64,000 nt of DNA from positions 1,835,537-1,899,536 of the forward strand of contig OY282494.1 in assembly GCA_958296385.1 (NCBI GenBank), read 5' to 3'. This DNA is from an uncultured Dehalococcoidia bacterium. GTDB lineage: Bacteria; Chloroflexota; Dehalococcoidia; Lucifugimonadales; UBA3495. Under the pieces are notes generated by a model. It was not told where the DNA came from and ran no database searches. It was given only the letters and a program-made list of their open reading frames with translations. Made by a program: the position numbers and the translations under genes. This document shows, piece by piece, positions 24,926 to 32,996 of this stretch (positions are counted from its first letter, which is position 1; every line of letters begins with the position of its first letter).

Positions 24926-27900
24926 ATGATTGCTAACGAAAGCCAATACCAAGTCACGCAAGAACGAGAACGCACTTTCTCGCGGTTAGTGGAGCGTATG
25001 GAAAGCGGCGACGCGGAAAGCATCCCTGACGAGTCCCCGGTGTTGCGCAAGGCCAAATTGGACGCGGCGAAAAGCGTGTTGCAGGAACTCCGGGATGATC
25101 TCCGAGGCTGGGAAGACGGCCAATATGTTAGCGAGCCCCCAGACCTGGCAAAGGACGGAATAACTGTGACGAGCACTACAACCGACGCTGACCGCGTAGC
25201 CGCTGCTATCGCGCGTATCTTTGCCGATGGGGACGCCGGGGGCCGCGCTGACTTTCTGCGTACTCTGTTTGCGGAAACCCTGGACTTTGAGCCGGCTAAC
25301 GGCGTTATCCCGCTGCCGGCCAATGCCAATTTGCCGGGCCAGGCGCACCGCATCGCGGGCCGCGACGGTATCGCAGTGGCCTACATTGCTTTTGCCGACT
25401 CCGGAAAAATCCGCGTCAACCAAGGGGACGCGAGGGCGGCGGTCGACGCTGTTGGCGACCACACCGGCGATGACTGCTTGTTGGTGTTCAGCAACGGCCC
25501 CAATGACCGGCTGGAGTTTGTCTGGCCGATCCAGTCCGGCGACCGGAAGGAGCTGCGGAGAATAGTCATCAACCGGGATATGCCGCAGCGCACCGCTCCG
25601 GAGTTGGTCGCCGACATCTACGCCCGGACGCAGGAAACGGGGAGCGTGCACGAGGCGCTGTATCAAATCTTTACCGACGACGCGGTAGCGCGGCCGGCGA
25701 TTCCGGCTAACCCGACGGACATTTTTGAGCCGCACCTGGCGCCCCTGCGCCGGCTTTACGCCGCGCTGCAAGACGAACCCGCTACGCAGACCAAGCGCGA
25801 GCTCTGGCTGGATATGCTGCGTGGTTCCGGCTGCGCCCCGGAAAACCCGGATGAGGAAACCGAACTGTTCATCAGCCATACCCTGCTGGTCACTATCGCC
25901 CGCGCCGTGATTGCGACGATGAGTGAGTGGGAACGGCCGGAGGACCCGGCCAGCGTGATGGCCGAGGGCTTTGCCTCATGGCCCCAAAACCGGAACGAAA
26001 GCGGCCCTACCTATGCCGCCGGCGTCAGCTGGACGCGGGAGGTGTTCCGTACTGCCGACACTTACGACTGGCGTCCCCGCACCCGCGACGTGCTGCGCGC
26101 CATCTACCAGGATTTGATTCCCAGGGCCCAGCGCAAGGCTTTCGGCGAGTACTATACCCCCGACTGGCTGGCCGGGATGCTGGCCGACCGCATCATTGAC
26201 GAGGCGTGGATTGAGCGGGCCGTGAAACGTTACCTCCGCAGCGGAGACGCGCCGTCCGGCGTGGGCGTACTGGATCCGGCCTGCGGGTCGGGAACCTTTC
26301 TGTATCACGCCGCCTTGCGTATCGGCAACAGCGCCGCGCTGCAACGGGCTGGCGCTACGCCGGTTGAGCAGGCGGACTTTATCGCCCGGATGGTCAACGG
26401 CATTGATATTCACCCCATCGCCGCCGAAATCAGCCGCGCCACTCTGATGCGCGCCCTGCCGGCCGCGCCCTCCGGCGGCAGCGACGCCTTGCAAATCTAC
26501 CAGGGCGACGCGCTAATCTACACTCACCGGGGTATGGAACTCGCCAACAACGCGGGGCTGTCTTACCACACGCTGGAATCCCGGGACGGACGCTATCTGC
26601 GGATACCCACGCAATGGGCCGCCCGTCCCGGCTTTGGCCCCAACGTGATGCGTTTTGTTGCCGCCGCCAACTTGGGCGAACCCCTGCCGGCCGACACCCT
26701 GGACGGCCTGCTGGAATCCGACCGTCAAACCCTGGCCAGTACCTACGATACCCTGAAAGAGGTTATCCGGGAGGAGGGCAACAGCGTTTGGGCCTGGTAC
26801 ATTTTTAACAGCGTTTCCCCGGCCGCCCTGAAAGAGCGTAAGGTGGACCGCATCCTGGCCAACCCGCCCTGGGTGCGGATGAGCAACATCCAGGTAGAAA
26901 GCCGCAAACGGGAACTGGAACGGCTGACCAGCGAACTAGACCTGTGGCCCGGCGGCAAGGCCAACACCGGCTTCGACATCGGCGGATTGTTCGTCATCCG
27001 CTGCCGCGAGCAATATCTGCGGGCCAACGCCGACAACCGGGCAGCGTGGGCGCTGAACAACGCCGCTATCAAGGGCAGCAACTGGGAACAGGTACGGCAG
27101 GAAAGCCGGCAGTGGAACACGGAGTTTCTGGACTTTGGCGAACTGAAAGACGCCCCCTTTACCGGAGCCAAATCCTGCGCCCTGATACAAGGCACCGCCT
27201 CGGCCAGTGGCCCGGCGCAAACCAGAATGGTCAACCGGGACGGCTTGCGGGTACGCCGTTCCGATGACACGGCTACTGCGTTGGCGAATACCGAAATTAT
27301 GTCCAAGCCGGCCGGTTTTCCAGTAGAAAAGTCGGCCTACTTCACTGGTGACAAACCCGACTTCCGAATGGGTGCAACGCTAGTTCCGCACAGTCTGGTC
27401 AAAATCGCCGCATTTACGGGTAAAAGCGACGGCAACATTAGCTTCGTGACTGCTAATGCGAGGCATCAGCCCTGGACGCAGTTCAATGCAACACAGGGCG
27501 TAGTGCCGGAACATTACATCAGCATCGTTGCGTTTTCGGGTGACTTGTTGAGCTTCGCTACCCGACATGAACTCACCAACGTGATAATCCCGCTGGGGCC
27601 TGATGGAACTCTGGACGAGAACCGAGATGCTGTTGAATACTGGCGCTGGGCAGAATCTTGCTACCGAGCGAACCGTGGGCTAGGCAAGAGTACACCGGAA
27701 ACTCTTTGGGGAACTTTGGATTCTCTTGGCAAACTGCGCCGGCAAATTCAAAATACTGCCCGCCGGCGAGGATTGACGAAAGTAATATACAACACTGCCG
27801 GCCAGAATCTCAGAGCAGCGCGGGCAAGCAGTGATGCAGTTGCTGAATCCGGCCTGTACCACGCCGAATTGGGTACGGAGGATGAAGCATCATACCTTAC

Positions 27901-28213
27901 TGCAATCCTTAACGCCGACTGCTTGCAGCCGGCATACCAAGGAAGCAGGAAGTCTGACAAACACTTTCACCATCACATCTGGCGTGCGGTGCCAATCCCG
28001 CGCTACGATGCGGGGAATGAGCATCACCGGGCGCTGGCGGCGCTGTGTGGGGATGCGGAAAAGGTGGCGGCTGGCGTGCGGGATGGGTTTCCGGGCGACA
28101 CCGGGCAAATCAGGCTGTGCGATGCCATCCGCCAGGAGCTGCGCGCCGCCGGAGTTGCCGGGGAGATTGACGAGCAGGCGCGGGCCATACTGCCGCGGCA
28201 CAGCACGCCGTGA
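24926..28213 (+). CDS. N6-adenine DNA methyltransferase with extra N-terminal domain
   Basis: 1095 residues. The methylase core has FGEYYTPDWLAGMLADRI, motif I DPACGSGTF (450-458), DIHPIAAEISRATL, and motif IV NPPW (646-649), the Eco57I/type I-like adenine methylase pattern. The C-terminal ~400 residues probably hold the DNA target recognition part; no separate specificity gene is present. Residues 1-65 (IANESQYQVTQERERTF, then DAAKSVLQELRDDLRGWED) resemble the short coiled helical segment of HigA/XRE-type antitoxin-like proteins, an unexpected fusion. It would protect host sites from the PLD-helicase. Foreign codon use and strand skew suggest transfer. Confidence 0.9.
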   Translation: MIANESQYQVTQERERTFSRLVERMESGDAESIPDESPVLRKAKLDAAKSVLQELRDDLRGWEDGQYVSEPPDLAKDGITVTSTTTDADRVAAAIARIFADGDAGGRADFLRTLFAETLDFEPANGVIPLPANANLPGQAHRIAGRDGIAVAYIAFADSGKIRVNQGDARAAVDAVGDHTGDDCLLVFSNGPNDRLEFVWPIQSGDRKELRRIVINRDMPQRTAPELVADIYARTQETGSVHEALYQIFTDDAVARPAIPANPTDIFEPHLAPLRRLYAALQDEPATQTKRELWLDMLRGSGCAPENPDEETELFISHTLLVTIARAVIATMSEWERPEDPASVMAEGFASWPQNRNESGPTYAAGVSWTREVFRTADTYDWRPRTRDVLRAIYQDLIPRAQRKAFGEYYTPDWLAGMLADRIIDEAWIERAVKRYLRSGDAPSGVGVLDPACGSGTFLYHAALRIGNSAALQRAGATPVEQADFIARMVNGIDIHPIAAEISRATLMRALPAAPSGGSDALQIYQGDALIYTHRGMELANNAGLSYHTLESRDGRYLRIPTQWAARPGFGPNVMRFVAAANLGEPLPADTLDGLLESDRQTLASTYDTLKEVIREEGNSVWAWYIFNSVSPAALKERKVDRILANPPWVRMSNIQVESRKRELERLTSELDLWPGGKANTGFDIGGLFVIRCREQYLRANADNRAAWALNNAAIKGSNWEQVRQESRQWNTEFLDFGELKDAPFTGAKSCALIQGTASASGPAQTRMVNRDGLRVRRSDDTATALANTEIMSKPAGFPVEKSAYFTGDKPDFRMGATLVPHSLVKIAAFTGKSDGNISFVTANARHQPWTQFNATQGVVPEHYISIVAFSGDLLSFATRHELTNVIIPLGPDGTLDENRDAVEYWRWAESCYRANRGLGKSTPETLWGTLDSLGKLRRQIQNTARRRGLTKVIYNTAGQNLRAARASSDAVAESGLYHAELGTEDEASYLTAILNADCLQPAYQGSRKSDKHFHHHIWRAVPIPRYDAGNEHHRALAALCGDAEKVAAGVRDGFPGDTGQIRLCDAIRQELRAAGVAGEIDEQARAILPRHSTP

Positions 28214-28350
28214 AACCGGCGCCGGCATCGGCAACACGCGCATAGTCTGCTCAATGGGCATCGTTGCCGCATAATCCGAAACCGTGCTTGCCCGTAGCGC
28301 AGCACAGTCCGGCGGGTATAATCCGCGCGCGTCAGGGTTCGGGATAGGCA

Positions 28351-28356
28351 TATAAT
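28351..28356 (+). promoter_or_regulatory. -10 box of the acyl-CoA carboxylase genes
   Basis: TATAAT followed by AGGGGC, 50 bases before ATG 28406. No good -35 is visible. Confidence 0.4.
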
Positions 28357-28405
28357 AGGGGCAAGACGGGGGCGGCCGGCGGGCGCTGCTTTGGGGGTTG
28401 GTTTT

Positions 28406-30013
28406 ATGGATGTTATTGGGGGTGACCTGGTTGGTGAGGAGCGGGGGGTTTTGGATAACAGGGCGCGGATGGAGGGGCTGGTTCAGGAGATGCGGGGGCG
28501 GTTGGGTGTGGTGCGGGGCGGTGGGGGGGCGCGGGCGGTGGAGTTGCATCGCAGCCGGGGTAAGCTGCTGGCTCGGGAGCGGATTGATGGGCTGGTGGAT
28601 GCCAATACGCCGTTTCTGGAGCTGAGCCCTTTGGCGGCTTGGGGTATGTACGATGGGGAGGTGGCGTCGGCCGGGATTGTTACCGGCGTGGGCGTGGTGC
28701 GGGGTAAGGAGGTGGTGATTCTGGCTAATGATGCTACCGTCAAGGGCGGGACGTATTATCCGATTACCGTCAAGAAGCACCTGCGGGCTCAGGAAATTGC
28801 GCTGGAGAATCATCTGCCTTGCATCTATCTGGTGGATTCCGGGGGGGCTTTTTTGCCGTTGCAGGCGGAGGTGTTTCCGGACCGGGAGCATTTTGGGCGC
28901 ATCTTTTACAATCAGGCGCAGATGTCGGCGCTGGGGATTCCGCAGGTGGCAGTGGTGATGGGGTCGTGTACCGCCGGGGGGGCGTATATTCCGGCGATGA
29001 GCGATGAGGTGGTGATGGTGCGGCAGCAGGGCACCATCTTTCTGGGCGGGCCGCCGCTGGTGCGGGCGGCTACCGGCGAGGAGGTTGACCCGGAAACGCT
29101 GGGCGGCGCCGAGGTGCATACGCGGGTGTCCGGGGTGGCTGACCATCAGGCCGCCGATGACGCGGATGCTTTGGCCATCACCCGCGACATCGTGGAGAAC
29201 TTTGTGCGACGACGCGCGCCGCCTTTTGAGGTGGCCAGTCCGGAGCCGCCGGCCTACGATCCGGCAGAGCTGTACGGCATCGTGTCGCCGGACAACCGGC
29301 GGCAGTACGACGTGCGGCAGGTGATTGCGCGCATCGTGGACGGCAGCCGGTTTCACGAGTTCAAGGCCGGGTACGGGGAGACGCTGGTTTGCGGGTTTGC
29401 GCGCATCTGGGGGTATCCGGTGGGCGTGGTTGCCAACAACGGGGTGCTGTTTTCGGAGAGCGCGCTGAAAGGGACGCACTTCATCGAGCTGTGCAGTCAG
29501 CGGGGGATACCACTGCTGTTTTTGCAAAACATTACCGGCTTTATGGTGGGGCGGCAGTACGAGGCCGGGGGCATCGCCAAAGACGGCGCCAAGATGGTGA
29601 TGGCGGTGTCCAACGCCGCCGTCCCCAAGTTCACGGTAATCATCGGCAACTCTTTCGGGGCGGGCAATTACGGGATGTGCGGGCGGGCGTACCAGCCGCG
29701 TTTCCTGTGGGCGTGGCCGAACGCGCGCATCTCGGTGATGGGCGGGCAGCAGGCGGCGGAGGTGCTGCTGACTATCCGGCTGCAACAGCTGGAGCGGCAG
29801 GGGCGGACGATGGCGCAGGATGAGCGGGATGACCTGCAACGGCCCATCCTGGAAAAATACGAGGCGGAGGGCGACCCGTATTACAGCACGGCCCGCCTGT
29901 GGGACGACGGCATCATTGACCCGGTGGACACGCGGACGGTGGTAGGACTGGGCATCGCCGCATCAATCAACGCCCCATTCCCGGAGCGGAAACAGGGCGT
30001 ATTCCGGATGTGA
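28406..30013 (+). CDS. mccB: Acyl-CoA carboxylase carboxyltransferase (methylcrotonoyl-CoA type beta subunit)
   Basis: 535 residues. N-terminal [14 protein letters not shown] and [27 protein letters not shown] are typical of the carboxyltransferase family. [20 protein letters not shown] and the acyl-CoA/biotin pocket [31 protein letters not shown] match methylcrotonoyl- or geranyl-CoA carboxylase beta subunits better than propionyl-CoA ones. It transfers CO2 from carboxybiotin to an enoyl-CoA. The biotin carboxylase and carrier genes follow downstream, separated by repeat A copy 6. Start ATG 28406 lacks a strong ribosome site. Confidence 0.9.
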   Translation: MDVIGGDLVGEERGVLDNRARMEGLVQEMRGRLGVVRGGGGARAVELHRSRGKLLARERIDGLVDANTPFLELSPLAAWGMYDGEVASAGIVTGVGVVRGKEVVILANDATVKGGTYYPITVKKHLRAQEIALENHLPCIYLVDSGGAFLPLQAEVFPDREHFGRIFYNQAQMSALGIPQVAVVMGSCTAGGAYIPAMSDEVVMVRQQGTIFLGGPPLVRAATGEEVDPETLGGAEVHTRVSGVADHQAADDADALAITRDIVENFVRRRAPPFEVASPEPPAYDPAELYGIVSPDNRRQYDVRQVIARIVDGSRFHEFKAGYGETLVCGFARIWGYPVGVVANNGVLFSESALKGTHFIELCSQRGIPLLFLQNITGFMVGRQYEAGGIAKDGAKMVMAVSNAAVPKFTVIIGNSFGAGNYGMCGRAYQPRFLWAWPNARISVMGGQQAAEVLLTIRLQQLERQGRTMAQDERDDLQRPILEKYEAEGDPYYSTARLWDDGIIDPVDTRTVVGLGIAASINAPFPERKQGVFRM

Positions 30014-30068
30014 AAGCCTGTGATGGGTGTACGATGGCGTTCCGTTTCAGGTGGTTTAAATCATTCCC

Positions 30069-30176
30069 CAATGTCATTCTGAGCGCAGCGAAGAATCTCG
30101 GCGACGTAGCGCACACTTTGGGGGAAACGCCGTTGCTACGCTATCGAGATTCTTCGCTGCGCTCAGAATGACATTA
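30069..30176 (+). repeat. Repeat family A, copy 6
   Basis: 108 bp with near-perfect arms, centre CACACTTTGGGGGAAACGCC in the usual orientation. It sits between the two halves of the carboxylase operon. Confidence 0.95.
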
Positions 30177-30205
30177 GGGGTAGTGTGAATGGCGGATGGT
30201 TGCTG

Positions 30206-31732
30206 ATGTTTGCTAAAGTTTTGGTTGCTAATCGGGGGGAGATTGCGGTTCGGGTTAGCCAGACGCTGCGGGCGTTGGGGGTGGCGCCGGTGGCGGTTTA
30301 TTCGGAGGCGGACGCGGGGGCGCCGCACGTGGCGGCGGCGGTGGAGGCGGTGCTGCTGCCGGGGCGGGCGGCTGAGGAAACTTATTTGAACATTGACCGG
30401 ATTGTGCAAGTCGCTTTGGATTGCGGGGCTGAGGCGGTACATCCGGGGTACGGGTTTTTGTCGGAGAATCCGGCGTTTGCGCTGGCTTGCGGCGCGGCGG
30501 GGCTGTCCTTTATTGGGCCGACTGCGGAGAGTATGGCGGCTTTGGGGGACAAGGTTCGGGCCAAGGATATGGCCCGGCGGGCCGGTATTCCGGTGGCGCC
30601 AAGTTCGCCGGTGTGCCGTCCGGGGGATGCGGCGGTTGGGGAGTTTGTGGAGCAGTGGGGGTTTCCTTTGCTGGTCAAGGCGGCGGCCGGCGGCGGCGGG
30701 CGGGGGATGCGCCTGGTGAACCGGCGGCGGGATTTGGACGGCGCTATGGAGCTGGCCGGGCGGGAGGCGCTGGCGGCTTTCGGCGATGGGCGGGTGTTTC
30801 TGGAGCATTACATCGCCAATCCGCGCCACGTGGAGGTGCAGGTGCTGGCCGACGGGTTTGGGCATACTATCCATCTGGGGGAGCGGGAATGCAGCATACA
30901 GCGTCGTCATCAAAAGATAATCGAGGAAACACCATCGCCGGCGTTGACGCCGGAGCTGCGCCGGCAGATGGGCGCGGCGGCTATCGCCGTGGCCCGCGCG
31001 GCAGGGTACGTCAATGCCGGTACGGTGGAGTTTTTGCTGGACGGGCAGAGCGGGGAGTTTTACTTTCTGGAGATGAACGCCCGGCTCCAGGTGGAGCATC
31101 CAATCACTGAGGCCGTGCTGGGGCTGGATTTGGTGGAGTGGCAGGTGCGCATCGCCAGCGGGGAGTCGCTGACGCTGGTGCAGGATGACATCTTGCCGCG
31201 AGGCCATGCTATCGAGTGCCGCATCTACGCTGAGGACCCGTACCGGGATTTTGCGCCGTCAACCGGAAGGCTGCTGCGCTGGCGGCCGCCAAGCGGGCCG
31301 GGACTGCGGCTGGACAGCGGCGTGGTTCAAGGGCAAGAGGTGTCAATCTATTACGACCCGATGCTGGCCAAGCTCATCGCGTGGGCGCCGGGGCGGGAGT
31401 TGAGCTTGCGGCGGATGGAGGTTGCGCTGGCGCAGTTTGTGGCGCTGGGGGTGGCAACGAACCTACCGCTGCTGCGGGCGGTGGTGGGGCATCCGCAGTT
31501 TCAGCGGGGGGAATACGACACGGGGTTTCTGGAGTGGAACCCGGCGGTTACCAGCCCGGCGACGTCCGACGAATTACGCACGATGGCCCGGGCGCTGGCG
31601 GCGTGGGCGGCGGGACAGTCGGCGGGGGCGGTGTCGTCATCGTCGTCATCCCTGGCAGCTCCGGGGGACGGCGCCGCTGGCCGGGCTGCCGTCAATCCCT
31701 GGCAATCCGCCGGGGCGCGGAGGCTGCCATGA
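30206..31732 (+). CDS. Biotin carboxylase subunit of acyl-CoA carboxylase
   Basis: 508 residues. KVLVANRGEIAVRVSQTLRALG opens the biotin carboxylase N-domain, AVHPGYGFLSENPAFA follows, and the ATP-grasp glycine loop is KAAAGGGGRGMRLV. EMNARLQVEHPITEAVLGLDLVEWQ is the metal/bicarbonate site region. It carboxylates the biotin on the carrier protein using ATP and bicarbonate. The end of the protein (DELRTMARALAAWAAG, then an Ser/Ala run and NPWQSAGARRLP) is what normally leads into the linker domain of a fused alpha subunit, but here a stop overlaps the ATG of the carrier gene (ATGA). Confidence 0.92.
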   Translation: MFAKVLVANRGEIAVRVSQTLRALGVAPVAVYSEADAGAPHVAAAVEAVLLPGRAAEETYLNIDRIVQVALDCGAEAVHPGYGFLSENPAFALACGAAGLSFIGPTAESMAALGDKVRAKDMARRAGIPVAPSSPVCRPGDAAVGEFVEQWGFPLLVKAAAGGGGRGMRLVNRRRDLDGAMELAGREALAAFGDGRVFLEHYIANPRHVEVQVLADGFGHTIHLGERECSIQRRHQKIIEETPSPALTPELRRQMGAAAIAVARAAGYVNAGTVEFLLDGQSGEFYFLEMNARLQVEHPITEAVLGLDLVEWQVRIASGESLTLVQDDILPRGHAIECRIYAEDPYRDFAPSTGRLLRWRPPSGPGLRLDSGVVQGQEVSIYYDPMLAKLIAWAPGRELSLRRMEVALAQFVALGVATNLPLLRAVVGHPQFQRGEYDTGFLEWNPAVTSPATSDELRTMARALAAWAAGQSAGAVSSSSSSLAAPGDGAAGRAAVNPWQSAGARRLP

Positions 31733-32325
31733 CGCAGGGGCAGGGACAGGGACACGGCGAGATGCGGGAGACGTACCCGTCGGCGGGGGAAGTCTATCGC
31801 TACCGGACGGCCGAGGGGGAAAGCGGTTTCACTTTCAGCCTGGACGGGGCACCGCTGGACGGGGCACCGCTGGAAAGCGCAGCGGCGGGTTTGGAATCCG
31901 CTATCACGCTGGACATCGAATCGCGGGAAACCGGAGAGGGGTTGTGCCGCACTGCATCGGGGCGGGCGTATGCCTTTGCGTGGGCCTGGGTTGGGGCGGA
32001 ATTGCATTTGTGGCTGGATGGCGATTTGTTCGTGTTTCAGCGAGCAGAGGGGCGGCGACGGGGCGGGGCGGCGGGCGGCGAATCGGCGGCGGCGGACGTG
32101 CTGGCGCCGATGCCGGGGGCGGTGCTGGAGGTGCTGGTTGCGGAGGGGGAACGGGTGGAGCGCAACCAGACGGTGGTGATAATGGAATCGATGAAAATGG
32201 AGCTGGTGATAACGGCGGCGCGCGGCGGCATCGTGCGGCGGGTAGCGGTGCAGCCGGGGCAGCAGGTGGAACGGGGGATGCGGCTTTTGGAGCTGGCGCC
32301 GGAGAACGAATCCGGGAACGACTAG
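31729..32325 (+). CDS. Biotin carboxyl carrier protein of acyl-CoA carboxylase
   Basis: 198 residues. The C-terminal biotinyl domain reads DVLAPMPGAVLEVLVAEGERVERNQTVVIMESMKMEL; the biotinylated Lys is in ESMKMEL, where most proteins have EAMKM. The N-terminal 110 residues (GEVYRYRTAEGESGFTF and onward) resemble the biotin-transfer linker domain of fused methylcrotonoyl-CoA carboxylase alpha chains. The start overlaps the biotin carboxylase stop by four bases, so the two are one split alpha subunit. It converges on the RidA gene with the stops sharing CTAG. Confidence 0.9.
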   Translation: MTQGQGQGHGEMRETYPSAGEVYRYRTAEGESGFTFSLDGAPLDGAPLESAAAGLESAITLDIESRETGEGLCRTASGRAYAFAWAWVGAELHLWLDGDLFVFQRAEGRRRGGAAGGESAAADVLAPMPGAVLEVLVAEGERVERNQTVVIMESMKMELVITAARGGIVRRVAVQPGQQVERGMRLLELAPENESGND

Positions 32326-32789
32326 CCGCCGTCCACTTCGATAACGCAGTCGCAGATTACGGCGGTGTTGCCGGGGAGGGCGGCCATTCCGGGTGCGGAA
32401 CGGGCGTGGCGGCCCCGGTCGCCGTAGAGGGCTACGAACAGGTCGGATGCGCCGTCGACTACCGCGGCCTGCTGGGTGAAGGTGGGGGCGCTGTTGACCA
32501 TGCCGACCACTTTGAGGATGCGGGTGACGCGGTCGAGGTCGCCGAGTTCGGCTTTGATGCGGGCGAGCAGGTTCAGGGCGGCCCAGCGGGCGGCCGCGTA
32601 GCCTTGCTCAACCGTGAGGTCGTCGCCGAGCTTGCCGGCGATGCTGGCGCCGTCGGCCATGCGGGAGCCGACGCCGGCGAGCCACATTACGTTGCCGCTG
32701 CGGGTGATGGGGAGGTAGTTGCCCACCGGCTCCGGCGGGGGCGGCAGCTCGCAGCCCAACTCGAGTAGTTTTGCTTCAACTTTGGCCAT
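32322..32789 (-). CDS. RidA/YjgF/YER057c family protein
   Basis: 155 residues. GNYLPITRSGNVMWLAGVGSRMADG, then EQGYAAARWAALNLLARIKAELGDLDRVTRILKVVGMVNSAPTF, and RHARSAPGMAALPGNTAVICDCVIEV cover the whole RidA fold, which forms a trimer and removes reactive enamine/imine intermediates. The Arg normally used to bind the imine carboxylate (the R-SA-PG region) is present in ARSAPGMAALP. It belongs to the longer, YjgH-like subgroup; substrate unknown. It converges on the biotin carrier gene. Confidence 0.9.
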   Translation of the reverse strand: MAKVEAKLLELGCELPPPPEPVGNYLPITRSGNVMWLAGVGSRMADGASIAGKLGDDLTVEQGYAAARWAALNLLARIKAELGDLDRVTRILKVVGMVNSAPTFTQQAAVVDGASDLFVALYGDRGRHARSAPGMAALPGNTAVICDCVIEVDGG

Positions 32790-32832
32790 CTTGGTTTGCC
32801 TCCGTAGGGTTTCGTTTCAGTCTGTCCCACTT

Positions 32833-32936
32833 CTGTCATTCTGAGCGCAGCGAAGAATCTCGATGGGATAGCGCACACTTTGGGGGAAAGTCGTTGCTAC
32901 GCTTTCGAGATTCTTCGCTGCGCTCAGAATGACATT
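32833..32936 (+). repeat. Repeat family A, copy 7
   Basis: 104 bp with the left arm starting CTGTCATTCTGAGCGCAG and the centre CACACTTTGGGGGAAAGTCG in the usual orientation; followed by GAATGACGGGTGGGG and GAATGACAGATGG-like units. Confidence 0.95.
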
Positions 32937-32996
32937 GGGGGGGGGGCGGTGGAATGACGGGTGGGGATGGTGGGAATGACAGATGGTATGGAGGGG

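Noticed and set aside
28503-28680. Further DISARM or BREX genes downstream of the methylase
   Set aside because: The next gene is a carboxyltransferase with full family motifs; no DUF1998, PglZ or DrmA-like gene is present on either side of the island.
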